A DNA stretch of 64,000 nt from Akanthomyces muscarius (GCF_028009165.1 NC_079241.1:5394001-5458000), one strand, 5' to 3'. Positions 23,945 through 35,712 are shown, counted from the stretch's first letter. A program made the numbers and translations. The notes: generated by a model from the letters alone, not told the origin.

Positions 23945-24506
23945 TAGATGAACGTCAAAAATCTAGACTTTTTAGATGTCTTTTTGAAATACAGACGTAT
24001 ATACATGCGTACATTTCAACATTAGATAATAAGCAACCATGAAGCATTTCCAAAGCCAAGCTCGATGTATTGTGGAGGTGATTCCTTTTCAGATAGGCAT
24101 ACTAGTTGAGCACAAGTAGAGATACACGTATGTTTTAATTACTTCTATACAAGGTACTATGGCACTGTAGTATTCAACAAGTTGCAAAAACAAGATGGTA
24201 AAAAATGTGACTTGGTATATAACAAAAAGCAATTGTCCTAGGCCAGAGGCGAACAAGAAAGAAAGAGGTATCGTGTAGAGAGAAACCTCGATGCTGTATA
24301 GCAACGCTCTTCCTTTCCCATGCAAGTAGTGTGAGACGTCTTCATGTAGACTCTTGTCTCTTTGATCAATAAAAATAAGGAGCGTGTTTGAGCACAATGT
24401 GCCCAGTTCATGATGTTCTCTTCTGGCATCCAGAATACGCCGTGATATGTACAAAATGTCGCCAAGTAGACACCGTTCCGGAAAAGCACAGGAGGATACG
24501 TAGCTT
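23945..24506. other. Convergent 3' intergenic region, A/T-rich
   Basis: A 562 bp gap between the stop codons of the F-box gene (+) and the coiled-coil gene (-). It is A/T-rich with polyadenylation-like sequence; no other feature is seen. Confidence 0.6.
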
Positions 24507-26939
24507 CTAGCGTATTCTCCTGCCGTCAATGAACCGGGGCGTGTTGGGATCGTAGTATCTCTGCTGCTGCTGCGGCGGCGAGGCCGCCGCCTTGCGCGCC
24601 TCAAACGCGGCGCGCTCGTCCTCGTCCATGGTGAAGGCCTTTTTGAACCAGCCAAACGCGCTCTTCTTCTTCTTGAGCTGCCGGTCCGTCGTGTTCTGCG
24701 ACATGCCGCTCCTCGAGGTGTGGTTGCGGTCCATCGGCGGTCGCGCGACCGAGACGCTGCTCATGTTCGTCATGGCGCCGAGCGGCGTGGGCTTGTGTCC
24801 CATCTGTCCCGTGCCGGGCCGCGGCTGCGGCTGCGGTCCTGCGGCGGTGTGTGGCCGCTGCTGCAGCGGCGAGTGCGGCGAGGCCCGGACAGGCTGAAAG
24901 GCGTGATGCTCGGAAAAGGGCGAGGGCGTAAAGGTTCGCAGGTCGGAAGTCGGCGTGTCCAGGGGCGAGGCGCCGCGAGACCGCGGCGGCGGGCGGCTGT
25001 AGCCATTTTCTGGGCTTCGCAGGTCGTGCATGGAACTGGTGGTTCGGGGTGTCCCAAAGGCCGAGGAGGGCACATACAGCGGAGAATCAGGGGTGGATGT
25101 TGGTGGGATTTGGATAGAGGTGGGCGGATTGGTGATGCGATCACGGAGAGAAGGCCGCCTGCGGAGAGGCGCAGGCTCGGCGGACGATGGGGATGCTATC
25201 AGCATGGGAGAAGGAACGGGGGCAGGAGGCTGCGGAGTATAGGTTCGGGGCTGGAGAATGTACAGCGATGCGTCCTCGGATGTGGCCTCGCTGCGTGTCT
25301 CCGGCAAGTGAATCGTCGGGGAATCTGCAATCGTTTCTGAGCGTGGCTTGGACGAGACAGAGGCATTGTCACGATGACGATTGTTGCTTGGTGGCAACAA
25401 GGGCAGACCACCCGGGAGCGGAAAGAATAAATCATCGTCATCATCCTCGTCTCCTTTGTTGGATTCGTTGGGTGTCAGTGACAGGGGATTTGGGACATAT
25501 ACTTGGGAGACTGAAGGGATGGTTGATTTGGCATGCGAATGGCGCGAAGGCGGGGGCGAGGGAGAAGCGCCATTGACGGATTTGTGAGTGGATGGCGGTA
25601 GAGGTGTTCCAGCGGGTGTGGAAAACGGCGCTACAGAGGTCTGCAAGAAGAAGCAATTAGTCGGGCCGCATTGGGAATGCAGACAGGGCGAGCAACTTAC
25701 CCAAGTTCTTCGACTCACTTCACCGGCTTTACTCTCCATCTCGGTGATAATGGTCATGAGTGTCATGATGAGACCATTGATCTCCTGAGCGCGATCATTC
25801 ATGTCTTCAAAGGCATTGAGCCACCCATCTGTGTTGCCCTTCATAGCATCAAAAACGTCGATGAGATCAGGCTGCTCCTCGCGCCAGCCACCGTCGGCCT
25901 GGTCGTTGAGCCAACTGGCGAAGACTGTGCTGCCTCGAAGGCCAGCTTCGATATCGTCGTCCCACTGTCGCATGGCGGCGTTGGTTCGGGTGAGTATGCC
26001 ATCTATTCTTTCATTGCCATCGAGAATCTCGGCGCGAAATTTGCGGTCTTCCAGCAGTTGCTCGAATACGGTAATGTTCTCCATGGGCAGCTTGAGGTGC
26101 TGAATTCGCTTTGTCAAATCGCCTACAGCCTGGTTCAAATCTTCGAGGGTGACCTCGAGGAATTCGTCGATTTCGTCAATGTGGCCTTGGAGGATACCAA
26201 TGACCTGCGAGTTACTATTTGCCATGCCGTTGAACATGAGGTAAACGCCGAAGGAGATTTGGGCGACCAGTTTCATGACCTCGTGCTGGGTCTGGCCTGG
26301 TCGATATCGCCATTTGATATCAAAGGGTTCTGCGTCCTTGTCTTGGCTGAGGAGTAGTTCACGGCGAGACTTGGCGTCCATCTCGTGCAGCTTGGGTTTC
26401 TGCACGGCCGTTCCCTCGGTCGCTTCTCGCAGGGATTCCGCAAAAGCATCCTGGAATGCCGGAATAGGATGTTCCGGTGCAGAGTCGTCTCCAGTCGAAG
26501 GCGAGTCCTGTGCGTAATGAACGGTCTCGAAATCTGATTCAAAGGATTGCGCAGAGGGCTGCCGCGAGTGATGAGTAGTTTTTGGTTCGAGCTGCTGTTT
26601 ACCAAGCTGCTCAAGCTCATCTTGTTGCCTCTGGGGTGGTGGTTGAGAAGCACGCTCGGTTTGTGCAGTATCTGGGCGGTGCTGTTGGGGCGAGTGTGGC
26701 CTGCTTTGGTAGGCCGTCGGCTGCAGCGTCTCTCCAGGCAGTTCGTGCGTGGTCTTTGGAGAGTGCAGCTTTGGCGTGCCATTGCCCTCGGTTTCGTTGG
26801 TTTCGCCGTCGTCACGGCCGAAGTAGTCGGCAAAGGGGTCGTCGAAAGAGCCAGCCTCTCCGTCTTCGAACGACGGCAGGAGAACGATCTGCAGTCCGCC
26901 TTCGTCAAACTGGAGAGGAGGAAGCTGAGCTGCCGCCAT
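24507..26939 (-). CDS. Conserved fungal coiled-coil protein, function unknown
   Basis: Predicted 790-residue protein. The two exons, 26939-25701 and 25640-24507, flank a 60 bp intron (GTAAGT donor, CTTGCAG acceptor) that is divisible by three and contains no stop, so the unspliced frame is also open. Residues 1-180 are Gln/Pro/Ser/Thr-rich and likely disordered. About residues 190-410 form a helical, coiled-coil domain (for example DEIDEFLEVTLEDLNQAVGD and RAEILDGNERIDGILTR). The C-terminal half is Pro/Ser-rich with many potential phosphosites and ends in a basic tail (RFIDGRRIR). Layout suggests a cytoskeletal or polarity scaffold, but I recognise no named family and assign no function. Confidence 0.82.
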   Translation of the reverse strand: MAAAQLPPLQFDEGGLQIVLLPSFEDGEAGSFDDPFADYFGRDDGETNETEGNGTPKLHSPKTTHELPGETLQPTAYQSRPHSPQQHRPDTAQTERASQPPPQRQQDELEQLGKQQLEPKTTHHSRQPSAQSFESDFETVHYAQDSPSTGDDSAPEHPIPAFQDAFAESLREATEGTAVQKPKLHEMDAKSRRELLLSQDKDAEPFDIKWRYRPGQTQHEVMKLVAQISFGVYLMFNGMANSNSQVIGILQGHIDEIDEFLEVTLEDLNQAVGDLTKRIQHLKLPMENITVFEQLLEDRKFRAEILDGNERIDGILTRTNAAMRQWDDDIEAGLRGSTVFASWLNDQADGGWREEQPDLIDVFDAMKGNTDGWLNAFEDMNDRAQEINGLIMTLMTIITEMESKAGEVSRRTWVSCSPCLHSQCGPTNCFFLQTSVAPFSTPAGTPLPPSTHKSVNGASPSPPPSRHSHAKSTIPSVSQVYVPNPLSLTPNESNKGDEDDDDDLFFPLPGGLPLLPPSNNRHRDNASVSSKPRSETIADSPTIHLPETRSEATSEDASLYILQPRTYTPQPPAPVPSPMLIASPSSAEPAPLRRRPSLRDRITNPPTSIQIPPTSTPDSPLYVPSSAFGTPRTTSSMHDLRSPENGYSRPPPRSRGASPLDTPTSDLRTFTPSPFSEHHAFQPVRASPHSPLQQRPHTAAGPQPQPRPGTGQMGHKPTPLGAMTNMSSVSVARPPMDRNHTSRSGMSQNTTDRQLKKKKSAFGWFKKAFTMDEDERAAFEARKAAASPPQQQQRYYDPNTPRFIDGRRIR

Positions 26940-28263
26940 TGTTGAAGGCTGTCGAGACGAGGCGCTGTCCGGGGCGTTGAGGACGAGCAGCAGCCCCGGC
27001 TAATGGGATGTCTGCGCGTAGCAGAGCCGGCGCAGGGAGCCGCGGAGAATTTCTGCCGAGGTTACAGGCGTACAGGCATCGATCTGGGCAGTCTCAGGTT
27101 ATGGTGAACACTGAACACTGCATATGCAGATGGTAACTGCGGAGGTGGACTGCCGCGTAATCACAGAGTCGAAGTGGCCCAGGCGGTTGGAAGACGGTAG
27201 GGGGCGTGGAGGGCGTGAGGGCCGGCTTCTTAGCAGAGGCGATAATGTCAATTGCTGTCCCGCGGCGAGATCGACGCGGCCGACTTTGCGGTGCCTGATC
27301 TGCGACCTGACTGCGACCTGGAGTCCGGGGCAGGGTGTGGTGCGAGGCGAGAAAAGGGTTCGCCGTGGTCCGGCCGAGATGTCGACTGGATATTGGCGTT
27401 GGGGACGTCGAAGAGGAGCCGACGCAAGAAGACTCGATTCGCAGCAACGGAGTAGTTTTGTAGGTAGGATTGAAGAAGGGAGAAAAAGGTGAAATTCCAG
27501 CAACGGCTCCAGTAGACGCGGACAGGGACGATAATGGGCTCGGGAGACGAGGTAGGATTAGACTGGACGGGGGGTGGCCGTGGGGTGGCCCAACGAGAGG
27601 AGAGGAGAGCGGACGGATGGGCGCCACTTTGTGTGTGCATGTACGGGACTGGTGGTAATATCAGCTGCGAAAGCGCATAGAGTGCTACAAGTTGACCACA
27701 ACAAGCTGCATGCAGATAGTTTCTGTCAAAGGCTGCATGTCCATGGGTCGTAAGTTCGGTCACGTACTACTACTACCGGTCTGGGCTCACGACTGTACAC
27801 AAAGCGACTTCTTGGCAGCGTCGTGGGAAGCCGAATGAAGAAAACATCAACGGCTCGAGATGGCCCGACGCGGTCGCGGTAAGATGGCCAAGCCCCTAGG
27901 TAGGTAGGTACTCAGTAATAAGGAACCTACAGGTGTTTGCGGCGTTTCGGGGCGTTTTTTTAGGGAGCAACGTGAGCTAAATTGGGAATCTTCAGCAGGC
28001 AGGAAACTGTAAGGTACAGGGGCGTAGGGGTGGGATGGGCGTGTCTTGGGGGGTGGTCCAGTGTATTTTAGCGTGCATGGTCTTCAGAAGGTGTTGTGGG
28101 CCAGTGGACATTTGCACAAGCCCAAGGTCAGGTACCTACGGAGGCACGGAGGACAAGGGCGGCCACGATGCAGAGTTGCACAGCAAGCCCATTCTTTCCA
28201 AGGGATCTGGTTGAAACATGAAACAAATTAATCATCAGTCGCATAAGACATGGACCATCTCCA

Positions 28264-28311
28264 TCTTTCCTTCTTTACTTTACTTTACTTTCCTTTCCTT
28301 TCTTTTCCTTT
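28264..28311. repeat. CTTTA/CTTTC pyrimidine microsatellite
   Basis: A run of CTTTA and CTTTC units on the plus strand in non-coding DNA. Confidence 0.8.
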
Positions 28312-28943
28312 GCCAAACCGAGCAAAGTGTACGATCAATCGCCGTATCAGACAGCCACCCGCAGTTCCCAGTGGGCGCCGCCCCAACCAGTACCCCTGCA
28401 AACTACCTTACTTAGTAGCAGTAGCATCCCGCTAGCGCAGCTGAAGCTCGCAGGATTCCACACTTGAGACAGCCTCGCTTCTAAATTTGTTCCCCTGACG
28501 AAGCTCAGCACGCGTGGTGGCGTCCCTTGTCCTGCCATGCCACGCTACCAGTAGTCACTGGTAGTCAGTGTGCGACCTGCACGACTTGGGCTTCCCTTTT
28601 TCTTTTTCTTCTTCTCCTGGCCCTTTGGCTTGTTACCCTTTTCGCCCAATCCTATCCGTGCCCTTCAGCCATCCTTTATGCGAATCCCCTCCATCGGCTG
28701 TTGCGATCCGCCGCCCCCTCAAACGGGCCCACGGGCTTTTCTCTTTGCGCATGAACAAGCGAGTAAACGAAACAACCAAAGGGCCGTAACAATAAACTTT
28801 GTTCAATGTCGGGCCATCCATCATCATCACAGCGGCTTTGCTGGGGCACACAGCGATACGAGCCAGCCGTCATAGCGCTGGTGCTCTTCCACTGACCACC
28901 GTCCATCTCAAATAACTACTTGGTATTGACCCTCCTGGTTGGC

Positions 28944-29085
28944 GCGCTCCCCTTGGCCGAAGCTCGCCATCCATCTCAAATAAATATAATCTGTACTTCC
29001 CCGGCGCTCCCCTGGCCGAAGCTCGCCATCCATCTTAAACAAATATAATCTGTACTTCCCTGGCGCTCCCCTGGCCGAAGCTCAC
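28944..29085. repeat. 59 bp tandem minisatellite, about 2.4 copies
   Basis: The core GGCCGAAGCTC recurs at 28955, 29014 and 29073, a constant period of 59 bp. The unit also contains CCATCCATCT and AATATAATCTGTACTTCCC. Copies 1 and 2 are nearly identical; the third is truncated after GAAGCTC. Confidence 0.88.
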
Positions 29086-30302
29086 CTCATGTGTCATCAT
29101 GCATGCTGCATGCAGCGTCCAACCCGGCAGTCTCCCCTTGACTGGGTAGCGGCTGCAAAGAGCCTGTCACTCGCTAATGATAATGCACAATAATATTGCA
29201 GATGCGCCTCTCCCTCGACCATACAGGCCCGGCGCACCACTTGGTGGCTTGCTGCTATTGATATTACAACTTGGCTGCATGCCATGGGAGATGAGCAGCC
29301 CCAACGCCCCCTTCGAAACATGATGCCAGATCTTTTCAGGGGCAATACGTATCTCCTCCGTATATTACTCAATCTGCTCATCTCGTCCCCCCATGTGTAC
29401 TATGCCGGACCTCTCGGCGCGCCTGCCGCCGCGGGTGCATTATCGTCCCAGCATCGCCATATGAAACTCGGTCGACGGGCATTGCCCCCGAGCCGAAGCT
29501 GGGCACACATGCGATGCGCCCCTGTGCTGCAGCTGACTCTTTTTTTTTTCTCAAGTCTGACAGCAGTACCCCCTCATTTATGCGACGAACTATCCGTAGA
29601 TATAGCTTGTCAAACCGGTCCGCATTTTGATAGTTGCACGTCATTTTGCACAACCCGACGTATATGCGATGCCAATCAACAATTCCCGATGACAGTTTCA
29701 AGGGCTTTGTTTCCGCACATCACGCCACGCCACCGAGATGAAAACTCTAATAACCGTCTCGGCATCTCAACCGGACTCTCTATTGATGAATATTATGTCA
29801 TTGCACAATGATTAGTGCCTATAATACCATAGTCAGCTGGCCGGGCTTGTCCTGGCAACCTGTTGACTCTGGTCCACCTCTCGATTAGACATGATGCCAT
29901 GAACCACACGCGCTGCACCTTGTCTTCAGATGAAACTCCTCTCAAATGAAGGAACTTCATACGGGTATGCCCGAGGGTAGCATCATTTTCTGAAACGACG
30001 CCCGGAGCCGTGCATCCAGCCTCGGTTCGTCCCGGCCGTGTTTGCCGCTCGTATAACGCGTGAGGCATGCTCTCGCATAATGCATGAGTTGGCCAAGGAG
30101 CTTTCTTTCTTTTACTTTCTTTCCGCAAATTCTTCAAGGGGTTATCGTCCTCTGCATCAATTCCATGATGGCTAGGTGTGATGTCGCAGTCCCCTTCCCT
30201 TGTTGTCTCTCCCGTGACACTATTAATAACAAAAGCGCTTGTTGGTCTTACGGATCAGCATCAACAGGCTGCCACCTAAGTTAGTGCTAAAAATGGATAA
30301 TC

Positions 30303-30436
30303 TAGCCGCAGATGGGCCAGGAGCCGCCTGGCGATCACGGCCCAGTGCGACAGTCATGATTTGGGGGCGCCAGAGCGTTGCCGGGAGCTAGGACTTTGGT
30401 TCGAAACCTGACAACAGGGGTTGTTTTTTTTTTTTT
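30303..30436 (+). other. Possible Pol III promoter relic (tRNA/SINE-like)
   Basis: A perfect B-box (GGTTCGAAACC, 30398-30408) lies about 95 bp downstream of an A-box-like TAGCCGCAGATGG (30303, one base longer than ideal) and is followed by 13 T (30424-30436), a potential RNA polymerase III terminator. The flanking bases do not form a tRNA acceptor stem, so this is not a functional tRNA; a degenerate tRNA or SINE copy is possible, as is coincidence. Confidence 0.25.
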
Positions 30437-30954
30437 AAGGTTTGTAAATGCCGAGAATTGTGACGACGGCTGTCGCAGACGCTTCATGATCAGACTGGCC
30501 ACCTCACCACCCTTCTGAGCACAAGTTCACAACTGACGGGAAACTGCCATGAGAGAGAGAGAAATTTGTCTCGGCACTTCTCTTCTTGGCACGGCCCATG
30601 CCGTAGACTCGCTCGACTTCACCTATATGTGCTCTGTTAAGTTGATAGAAAGAACAAAAGTAACAAATGGTGTCAAAACCCAGTCGCACGGACTCCTGCA
30701 AGGTACAGCAGGCCCACACTAGAGACCCCAGGCTTAATCTACGCCATCCTGTTTTTTTCCTTCTTTGCCTCTTTGTTTCGCTGTTCCTCTCCGCAGCTGC
30801 ACGACTGACGACTGGTGGCCGTTTTTCTTTCTGCCTCTAGCCTTCCGGCAGTCGGCTTATCGCCCCCCGTTTCCACAAGCTCCTTTGCGCGATAGGCGCA
30901 ACGCCAGCCCAACCCAACCAAACCTAACAAAACCCAAAAAAGTCGGAGGGCGGC

Positions 30955-30956
<2 letters not shown>

Positions 30957-30985
<29 letters not shown>

Positions 30986-30993
30986 AAAAGAAA
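30957..30993. repeat. GAAA microsatellite
   Basis: About eight GAAA units and a slightly irregular end, 167 bp upstream of the next ATG, probably in the promoter or 5' leader. Confidence 0.85.
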
Positions 30994-31159
30994 TCGGTTG
31001 CTTGGGAAAACTTACAAGGCACTGTTTCGGTCTCCTTCCTTTCTGGCCTCCTTTATCTCACTGCCGCGGAAATTTCCGCCGCACACGGCCCTTTTGCCAT
31101 TGCGCGCATCAACCAGGACCAACCTTGTATCAAGGATTCGGCTCATATCAGGCACCACC

Positions 31160-32184
31160 ATGGCCTTCCTCCAAGCGTTCAAGTTTGGCAGCGGCCTCTG
31201 GGATCCGTCGCATCGCTACGAGACGTCTTGGCTTCTGCCGCCCTGGCTGCTCTTTGTTTGCCGCACCCTCTTTGTACGTCGAAGCCAAAACCCTCTCCCC
31301 TTTCATGTTGCATCTGATGAACCAACACAACCCATTGATGCTACGCGACGCAACCATCCCCTTCACCATATGCGTATATTCCAAAGCTCCCTGAAAGCGT
31401 ACTAACCTGCCACCCGCCCTTTCCCCAGTCCGTGTACGCATTTACAACCCTCTTCTTCAACATCGGCTGGAGCTGCACCCACGCCGACACCGGCGGCTGC
31501 CGGACCGCGCGCCGCTCCTTTTCCTTCTTCACGGTCCTGACCTACTGGGGCCTCGCCTTTTACTTTGCCGTCGCCGCCGCGCACACCCTCAGCTACCTCC
31601 GCAGCGGCGGGCGCGACTCCCTCCTCGCGCGCCTCCCGCGCCCCCTCCAGGCCCTGCACGCCCTCTTCTACACGTCCGTCGTCACGCTGCCCTTTCTCGT
31701 CACCATTGTCTACTGGGGCGTGCTCTTCTCCGGGCCCTGGTTCGCCCGCCGCTACGACGCCTGGAGCAACGTCAGCGAGCACGCCCTCAATAGCGTCCTC
31801 GCCCTCTTCGAGCTGCTGCTGGCGCGCGCCGCCCCGCCGCTCTGGGCTCACGCCCTCTGGCTCATCGTCATACTGCTCGCGTACCTCGCCGTCGCGTTCA
31901 TCACGCTCGCCGACCAGGGGTGGTACACGTACAGCTTCCTGGACCACGACAGCGTCGGTGGCCGCGGTTACGTCGCCGCCTACGTCTTTGGGATTGCTGT
32001 GGGCATCTTGGTCATCTTTCTTGTTGTATGGGGCCTGATTCACCTCCGTGTATGGGTCACGGAGAAGAAGCTCGGCATGGAGGGCAAGTTTGCGGGCGGC
32101 CGACACCCTCGTCTGAATGAGGATGAGGAGGAGCTCGGTGCGATGCAGCAGCCCAAGAATCAGGCTGCCCAGTCGTTTGTTTAG
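31160..32184 (+). CDS. Multi-pass membrane protein, FAR-17a/AIG1-like
   Basis: Predicted 289-residue polytopic membrane protein. Exons are 31160-31273 and 31429-32184; the 155 bp intron has donor GTACGT, branch point ACTAAC and acceptor CCCCAG. About six hydrophobic segments are visible, including SLYAFTT-like SVYAFTTLFFNIGW, FSFFTVLTYWGLAFYFAVAA, FYTSVVTLPFLVTIVYWGVL, LWLIVILLAYLAVAFITL and YVFGIAVGILVIFLVVWGL. The YWGLAFYF and PFLVTIVYW segments and overall length fit the FAR-17a/AIG1-like family, whose animal members AIG1 and ADTRP hydrolyse fatty-acid esters of hydroxy fatty acids with a Thr/His pair. Enzymatic activity here is an inference. The C-terminal tail is hydrophilic and acidic. 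Its stop codon lies 164 bp from that of the convergent GUP1 gene. Confidence 0.72.
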
Positions 32185-32347
32185 AAGAGCTCTGCTAGGA
32201 TATCCATTCGCATTTTGTCATCATCACGGCGGCTTGAATTTCTGTTCATATGCTTTACAAGACGATTCAATAATACCAATGCCATGCTAATATTAATATA
32301 CAATTTCTTCAATAAGCAATACATCACTTCCGCTGTCCCCTGTAATA

Positions 32348-34367
32348 CTAACATCTCAGCGTTACTCCCTGGCGCTTCTCAGATTCACGAATCTCAAACA
32401 TGACTTGTATGCCAACGAAAAGTGCGGAGCAAGCAGTCACCAAGAAAATGCAGCCTGTCCATGTTAGATACAATTGATGTGGAAAAGAGGACACGAAACT
32501 TACCAGACCAGTCATGCAAGATGCTCGTTACTATGCTTTCTAGGCCATCCAGGCCTACGGCGAAGCCAACCAGGTTGGCCGTAATCATCATCAGCACATT
32601 AAAGACTGCGCCGAAACAACAGAGCATGCGATACTCCGTAGGGCGGCTCTCCCACTTCCTCTTGGGGAAGAGCGCCGTTGCTGCAAATTCCGGCAGCATA
32701 AACAGGACAACGAGCCAGCCCCAGATCAGCAACCGCAGCTGGATGTCGTGCCACAGCGCGACAAAGGTGAAGACGCAAATGTACGTGACAATCGACCGCG
32801 CAATGGCCCGCCAGTTGCGAAACGACGAGCCGCCGAGCGGCACGAAGAGGTAGCGGACGAGCCATCGGCTATACGAGCGGTGCCAGGCGCGCCAAAACTG
32901 CTGCGTACTGTAGTTGTTGCTGACGCAGCGCGTCATGTTCTCGGGGGGGTCCATGCCGTCGACCAGCGCCCATAGACGCGAGAGTCGCCACGGCAGCAGA
33001 AGCTTGAGCCAGATGAGATGGAGATTGAAAAACGACAGCAGACTAAGCTGTGCGGCGGTGTAATCACTCCAGACGGGGCTGGCCTTGCTAATGGCTCCCA
33101 CATAGTCGTAGTGCAGGATAAGCTCCATGGCTAGGAGGACCAGCACAAAGCGCACGCCATAGCGAATCGTCCGTGGCTTCTCAATGCTACTTGGGCGATA
33201 TTTAGCCTGTGAGATATAGTCGTTGAACGTCATGATCGGGCCTGTGAGGTAGAGCGGCGCATAAATGGCGTAGGCCACATAGTTTCGGAAAGAGTAGTCG
33301 TTGACGTCGGCGGGGATCGTGATTCTGTCCTTTTCAGACAAGCTCGCCGGGTCGAGTTGCTTCTTCTTGGGCGTATTAGAAGCTTGTCATAAATGCGTAG
33401 TTTGCTGAACTTCTTACCTCGAAAATGCCAGCTTGATTCTTGTCGCGGCTCCAGTAGTAGTCCAAGTTGAAGCTAATCAGGCGCAAGACAGTAATGTTGA
33501 AAAGGACCTCCCATCGCGCCACGACACCGCCGAAGCTGTCCAGCCATTTACCCCATTCCATCAATGCCGAGTCCACTGTGTGAAGATCGGCGCCCACCAG
33601 CTCAGGCGGCGAAAGCAGCGCTGCCGCCTTGCGCAGTGGGTAGCCGTCAAAAATTTCGTTGGCAAAGAGCGTGCAAATGTTGAACATCCAAGTCGCAGCG
33701 GGCACGTAGGGGCGGGGGAGCTTGGTGGCCAGCTGGTAGTTGATGTACAGGATGCCAAAGACCTTGAAGGCCGACACGCCGTGCAGCGCAAAGAGGAACA
33801 CAAAGGCGAAGGCGTAGTCAAACGAGACCCTCTGCTCCATGCGCGCCGCGCTAATAGGTTTCTTGGAATTGATGGGCTTGACGGCGTTCCAAGCCTGGCG
33901 CAAGAGCGGGTGAAAGGTCAGCAGCGCAGCCATGTACGGCAGCGTGCCGCGGAACATGCTGTATTGCGCATCGGAAATGTCAATCTTCCGGCCGGGGATC
34001 CAGCCGTCGGACAGGAACTTTTCAAACTTGTGGTATCTGGGATCGGAAGCTATGTAGAGCCAGGGGTTAGCTATGTAGCCAGAGAAGGCACGCGACAGCG
34101 GGCCAACGTACGCCGGGAGACGTCATAGGCGACCCAGAACATATAAGGGACCGCGACTATAAACACGGCATAGTAAAGGTAAAACTCGGGTGTGTTCCAT
34201 TTCGAGGGCTGCGCGCGGCTCTGCGCCTTGGCGGCGGATTCTCGCTGCGCGACCGGGTCGTTGCGCGCCTCAATGACCGTCTTGTACGGCACCGACGAGG
34301 ACGAGGTGAATCGCGTGTCGAGTGTGTCGAGGGTGTAGACCTTTTTGAGAAAGGAAAAGACACCCAT
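32348..34367 (-). CDS. GUP1: MBOAT O-acyltransferase Gup1
   Basis: Predicted 618-residue ER membrane acyltransferase that remodels GPI anchors by adding a long acyl chain to the lipid moiety (known for yeast Gup1). Four exons: 34367-34112, 34049-33418, 33365-32504 and 32454-32348; frame closes, and the last exon (ending at TAG 32348) encodes the final hydrophobic segment and a short basic tail. The N terminus (MGVFSFLKKVYTLDTLDTRF) is typical of Gup1. MBOAT landmarks are QFWRAWHRSYSRWLVRYLFV and the putative active-site His in FTFVALWHDIQLRLLIWGWL. About ten hydrophobic segments are seen. Confidence 0.93.
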
Positions 34368-35712
34368 TGTGGGTGGGTGAGGGGTCTCGCGCGCAAGACC
34401 TTTTCCTATTTCATTCTGGTAAAGACAGTAAAATGGGGAGCGAACGCGGCGGATTGGGGACAAAGGAGTGACGAGGGACAGTTGGTGGTACGTGTCTGAA
34501 GCTTCGCGGGGAGGCGACTGGCTTGGAATTGGGGGACCCCTGATTTGGCGACGCCTCGGTTCGCTGGTACTGTGTGGGGTGCGGGCCCTGTAGCTGCTGG
34601 CACTGTACGCTCACCGTGTGTAAGACGCCAGCTGGGTGATGCTGCCGTGAACTTATGCATCAATGTTGGGTTTTGGTAGTCGTCATCAGTATCCCTTAGC
34701 ATTAAAAGCTTTGCCGTTTCAAATGTAAGCTTTACATTCAGTTGAAACTTGCATTTTACGTCATACAGGCTCCAGAGAAGCACCAATTGGGTACTTTCGA
34801 GGCTGCTTGGCGTTGTCTGACAAAGTCGGAGGAGAATTTCAAGTTGCAATTCAACGTGGACAAGCCCGGAAGAAAGCGCAAGGCAGCTGATAAGTTCCTC
34901 AGGCCCATCCTCTAGTGTGTAAACATACATGCGGCTGGCGTTTCTCGGACACTGACTTGATTCCTCTTTTATTATAGGGCTTGCGAGCTTGTCATGAATC
35001 GCGACAGCATCGTCGATTTGAATCGCTTCCACCCACCCATCTGGACTACGCAACATACAGCGGAGCTGCTGCTCACGAAGCCAGAAACAAACAGCCGAGG
35101 TGGCTCTTGGAGGCTCCAGGCTTTATAAAATCAAGCTGGCTAATGGTTTTGCGTACTTTTGCTTGGTCAAGGGATATAAGACCGCAGCGTACGGGCGATA
35201 TGTAGAATATCTGAGGGCAAGTAAGTGGAAGTGTTTCGCGAAGGAAGCTCAATTTTCATAGATAGCGAGCATGGGTACCTCTGTTTTCCATCGCCTAAGA
35301 GAGGAAGACCGGGTAAATGATAAGCTAGACTGGCATGACACTCACACAGTGCTCTATTGTACTCAGTAGTAATTGAGAGTACAGGAATCCCAAAAGAGTC
35401 ACGTGACGTATTTCGCGGAACAGCGGGAAACTGTCCTGTGCCGGCTGGCCAATCAGTACCGATTATTGATTGATACTAATAAGTTATCAGTATGTAACAA
35501 ATAAGTGGGACATGTTGGAAGCTGAGTAGTTACGAGATACTTACTCAGCCATACTAAATGTGTTGCGCATAAAGTATTTCTTACCTTTCTTCTAGCGTAG
35601 CAACAGCACTTTTTGCTCGCAATTACAAGTCGCTGGCCTCTACTTAGCTATGAACGCTTAAACGTCTTGGCGTGTGAAAAATTCCATCTTGCGTCTAATT
35701 AATGCTGATTTT
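34368..35712. other. GUP1 promoter and transition to the decayed island
   Basis: No gene is supported. Up to about 34.9 kb the sequence resembles ordinary upstream DNA, although one minus-strand frame (35056-34406) is open; it overlaps the GUP1 leader and shows no recognisable domain. From about 35.2 kb base composition becomes more A/T-rich and open frames vanish, marking the edge of the degenerate region. Confidence 0.5.

Larger units (their letters stand above)
26940..31159. other. Large gene-free interval with repeats
   Basis: 4.2 kb with no gene I can support. Near 27.1-27.7 kb overlapping frames on both strands are Pro/Arg/Ser-rich and look like chance. The interval contains a pyrimidine microsatellite (28264-28311), a 59 bp tandem repeat (28944-29085), a Pol III-like box pair with T run (30303-30436) and a GAAA microsatellite (30957-30993) in the probable leader of the next gene. 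Confidence 0.6.

Noticed and set aside
27094..27763. Overlapping open frames of 130-180 residues on both strands
   Set aside because: Pro/Arg/Ser-rich, mutually overlapping and without domains; more likely leader DNA of the coiled-coil gene.
31402..32106. 234-residue open frame antisense to the FAR-17a/AIG1-like gene
   Set aside because: Acidic low-complexity shadow of a coding exon.
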